A stretch of DNA of 6,388 nt from an uncultured Bacilli bacterium (lineage in GTDB: Bacteria > Bacillota_I > Bacilli_A > RF39 > UBA660). Below, piece by piece: positions 5,690-6,388 of the stretch. The notes below the pieces were generated by a model. It was not told the DNA's origin. It saw only the letters and a program-made list of their open reading frames with translations, and did not search any database. Positions within the stretch are counted from its first letter, which is position 1, and each line of letters opens with the position of its first letter. The stretch covers positions 1 through 6,388 of the forward strand of contig CAKOYE010000052.1 of assembly GCA_934130485.1 (NCBI GenBank), read 5' to 3'. The translations under genes were made by a program, and so were the position numbers.

Positions 5690-5718
5690 TTTAAAAATTT
5701 TATTTAGTATATTATAAA
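5690..5718 (+). promoter_or_regulatory. Possible sigma-A promoter of the Rpn-family gene
   Basis: TTTAAA (5690-5695) and TATAAA (5713-5718) are spaced by 17 nt, each a 4-5 of 6 match to the sigma-A boxes. The position after a terminator and about 28 nt before the start codon is sensible. The surrounding DNA is nearly all A and T, so specificity is low. Confidence 0.35.
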
Positions 5719-5745
5719 TAGGATCAAATAGAGAGGAGAATTAAA

Positions 5746-6388
5746 TTGACAATAAGTCAAAAAAATAGTATTATTAACAATAAGTTAAATTATAATTTAA
5801 CAAATGATTATTTATTTAAATTAATATTTAGTAATGAGGAGTATTTAAAATATCTACTCAAAATATTTTTTAGTTATGAAACTGTTAATATAAAGTATTT
5901 AAATAGAGAATTATTAAAATATAATTTTAATGAAAAAGCAGGAATAGTAGATTTATTAATTACTGCTGATGGAGAGATAATTCATTTAGAATTACAAAAT
6001 CTAAATAGATACAATTTAGAAGATAGAGTAGAATTTTATTCATCAAAATTAATAGGATCTTACGCATTAGAAAAAGGTGATGATTATAGACAATTAAAAC
6101 CAGTTAGAACATTTATAATAATTAATTATCCATATAAATTAAAAGCAATAAAGAATATAGTAAAATTAAAAGTATTAAGTACAAATTATATTTTTAATAA
6201 TAAAAAAGAGTATAAGATATTAAATTTATATGAAATAGATAAGAATAAATTAGGTAATTATAATGAATTATATAAATTATTTAAAATAAATGATTTTAGT
6301 ATATTAGATAGAGAAATAAAAGAAAAGTTACCAAGACAAATATTAGAAGATATGAAAAAATTTAACTTAAATAAGGAGGAGAGAAAAA
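5746..6388 (+). CDS. Rpn family recombination-promoting nuclease / PD-(D/E)XK transposase-like protein (3' end missing)
   Basis: The visible 214 codons match the Rpn/PD-(D/E)XK family (PF12784-type, often annotated 'putative transposase'). Members are DNA endonucleases related to the E. coli RpnA-E group, which stimulate RecA-independent recombination. The N-terminus contains LTNDYLFKLIFSNEEYLKYL (residues 18-37), the family's D..FK..F opening. The nuclease core is VDLLITADGEIIHLELQ, with Asp69 and Glu82-x-Gln84 as the probable metal-binding and catalytic residues; the family allows Q in place of K. RVEFYSSKLI and LKPVRTFIIINYP complete the typical fold. The start is TTG at 5746, chosen for GAGAGGAG (5731-5738) at 7-nt spacing and because no ATG lies between it and the conserved opening. 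The frame is open to the right edge, so the C-terminal part, usually helical, is not seen. The gene may be a selfish or accessory locus, which I infer from the family. Confidence 0.88.
   Translation, partial: MTISQKNSIINNKLNYNLTNDYLFKLIFSNEEYLKYLLKIFFSYETVNIKYLNRELLKYNFNEKAGIVDLLITADGEIIHLELQNLNRYNLEDRVEFYSSKLIGSYALEKGDDYRQLKPVRTFIIINYPYKLKAIKNIVKLKVLSTNYIFNNKKEYKILNLYEIDKNKLGNYNELYKLFKINDFSILDREIKEKLPRQILEDMKKFNLNKEERK

Noticed and set aside
5582..5745. A small gene or structured RNA between the C39 lipoprotein and the Rpn gene
   Set aside because: Only a terminator and a weak promoter are visible; no open frame with a ribosome site and no further stable stem were seen.

Overview
The window comes from a very AT-rich, low-GC Gram-positive bacterium that forms endospores. 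It carries a CotY/CotZ-type spore coat gene, two lipoproteins with classic lipobox signal peptides, strong Shine-Dalgarno sites (AAGGGGTG, AAAAGGAG, GAGAGGAG) and short U-tailed hairpin terminators. Trp is encoded by TGG, including all five Trp codons of the large lipoprotein. No real gene has an in-frame TGA, so the standard bacterial code fits better than the Mollicutes TGA=Trp code. A gut-type Bacilli/Erysipelotrichia-like or related lineage is plausible, but the species cannot be named from sequence alone.

Layout: (1) Positions 1-782, minus strand: the 5' part of a four-helix membrane protein whose Asn/Asp-rich tail contains a 114-bp (38-residue) tandem repeat running off the left edge. 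(2) Positions 883-1943: a divergent pair, the Cys-rich coat protein CotY/CotZ (minus) and a signal-less LysM protein (plus). They share a short intergenic region with sigma-K-like elements, and each is closed by its own terminator. (3) Positions 2022-3489: a tight two-gene unit, a thioredoxin-fold lipoprotein followed 7 nt later by a stand-alone Clp-type AAA+ D1 module. (4) Positions 3539-5581: a small double-helix-turn-helix protein resembling the DNA-binding front of an ISNCY-like transposase, with its own strong promoter, then a 557-residue lipoprotein with a probable beta-propeller region and a C39-like papain-fold domain. A terminator follows at 5629-5655. (5) Positions 5746-6388: the 5' part of an Rpn/PD-(D/E)XK nuclease gene, cut by the right edge.

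How the genes may work together: the coat protein and the LysM protein are probably both made in the mother cell and placed on the spore surface, with LysM binding cortex or cell-wall glycan and the cysteines cross-linking the coat. The thioredoxin-like lipoprotein and the Clp-D1 ATPase are probably co-transcribed, but they should sit on opposite sides of the membrane, so a shared function is only inferred. The least ordinary parts are the solitary Clp-D1 ATPase lacking the usual pore-loop tyrosine, the transposase-like double-HTH protein next to a perfect 12-bp inverted repeat, and the nearly perfect 114-bp coding repeat. I see no complete mobile element, RNA gene or CRISPR array.
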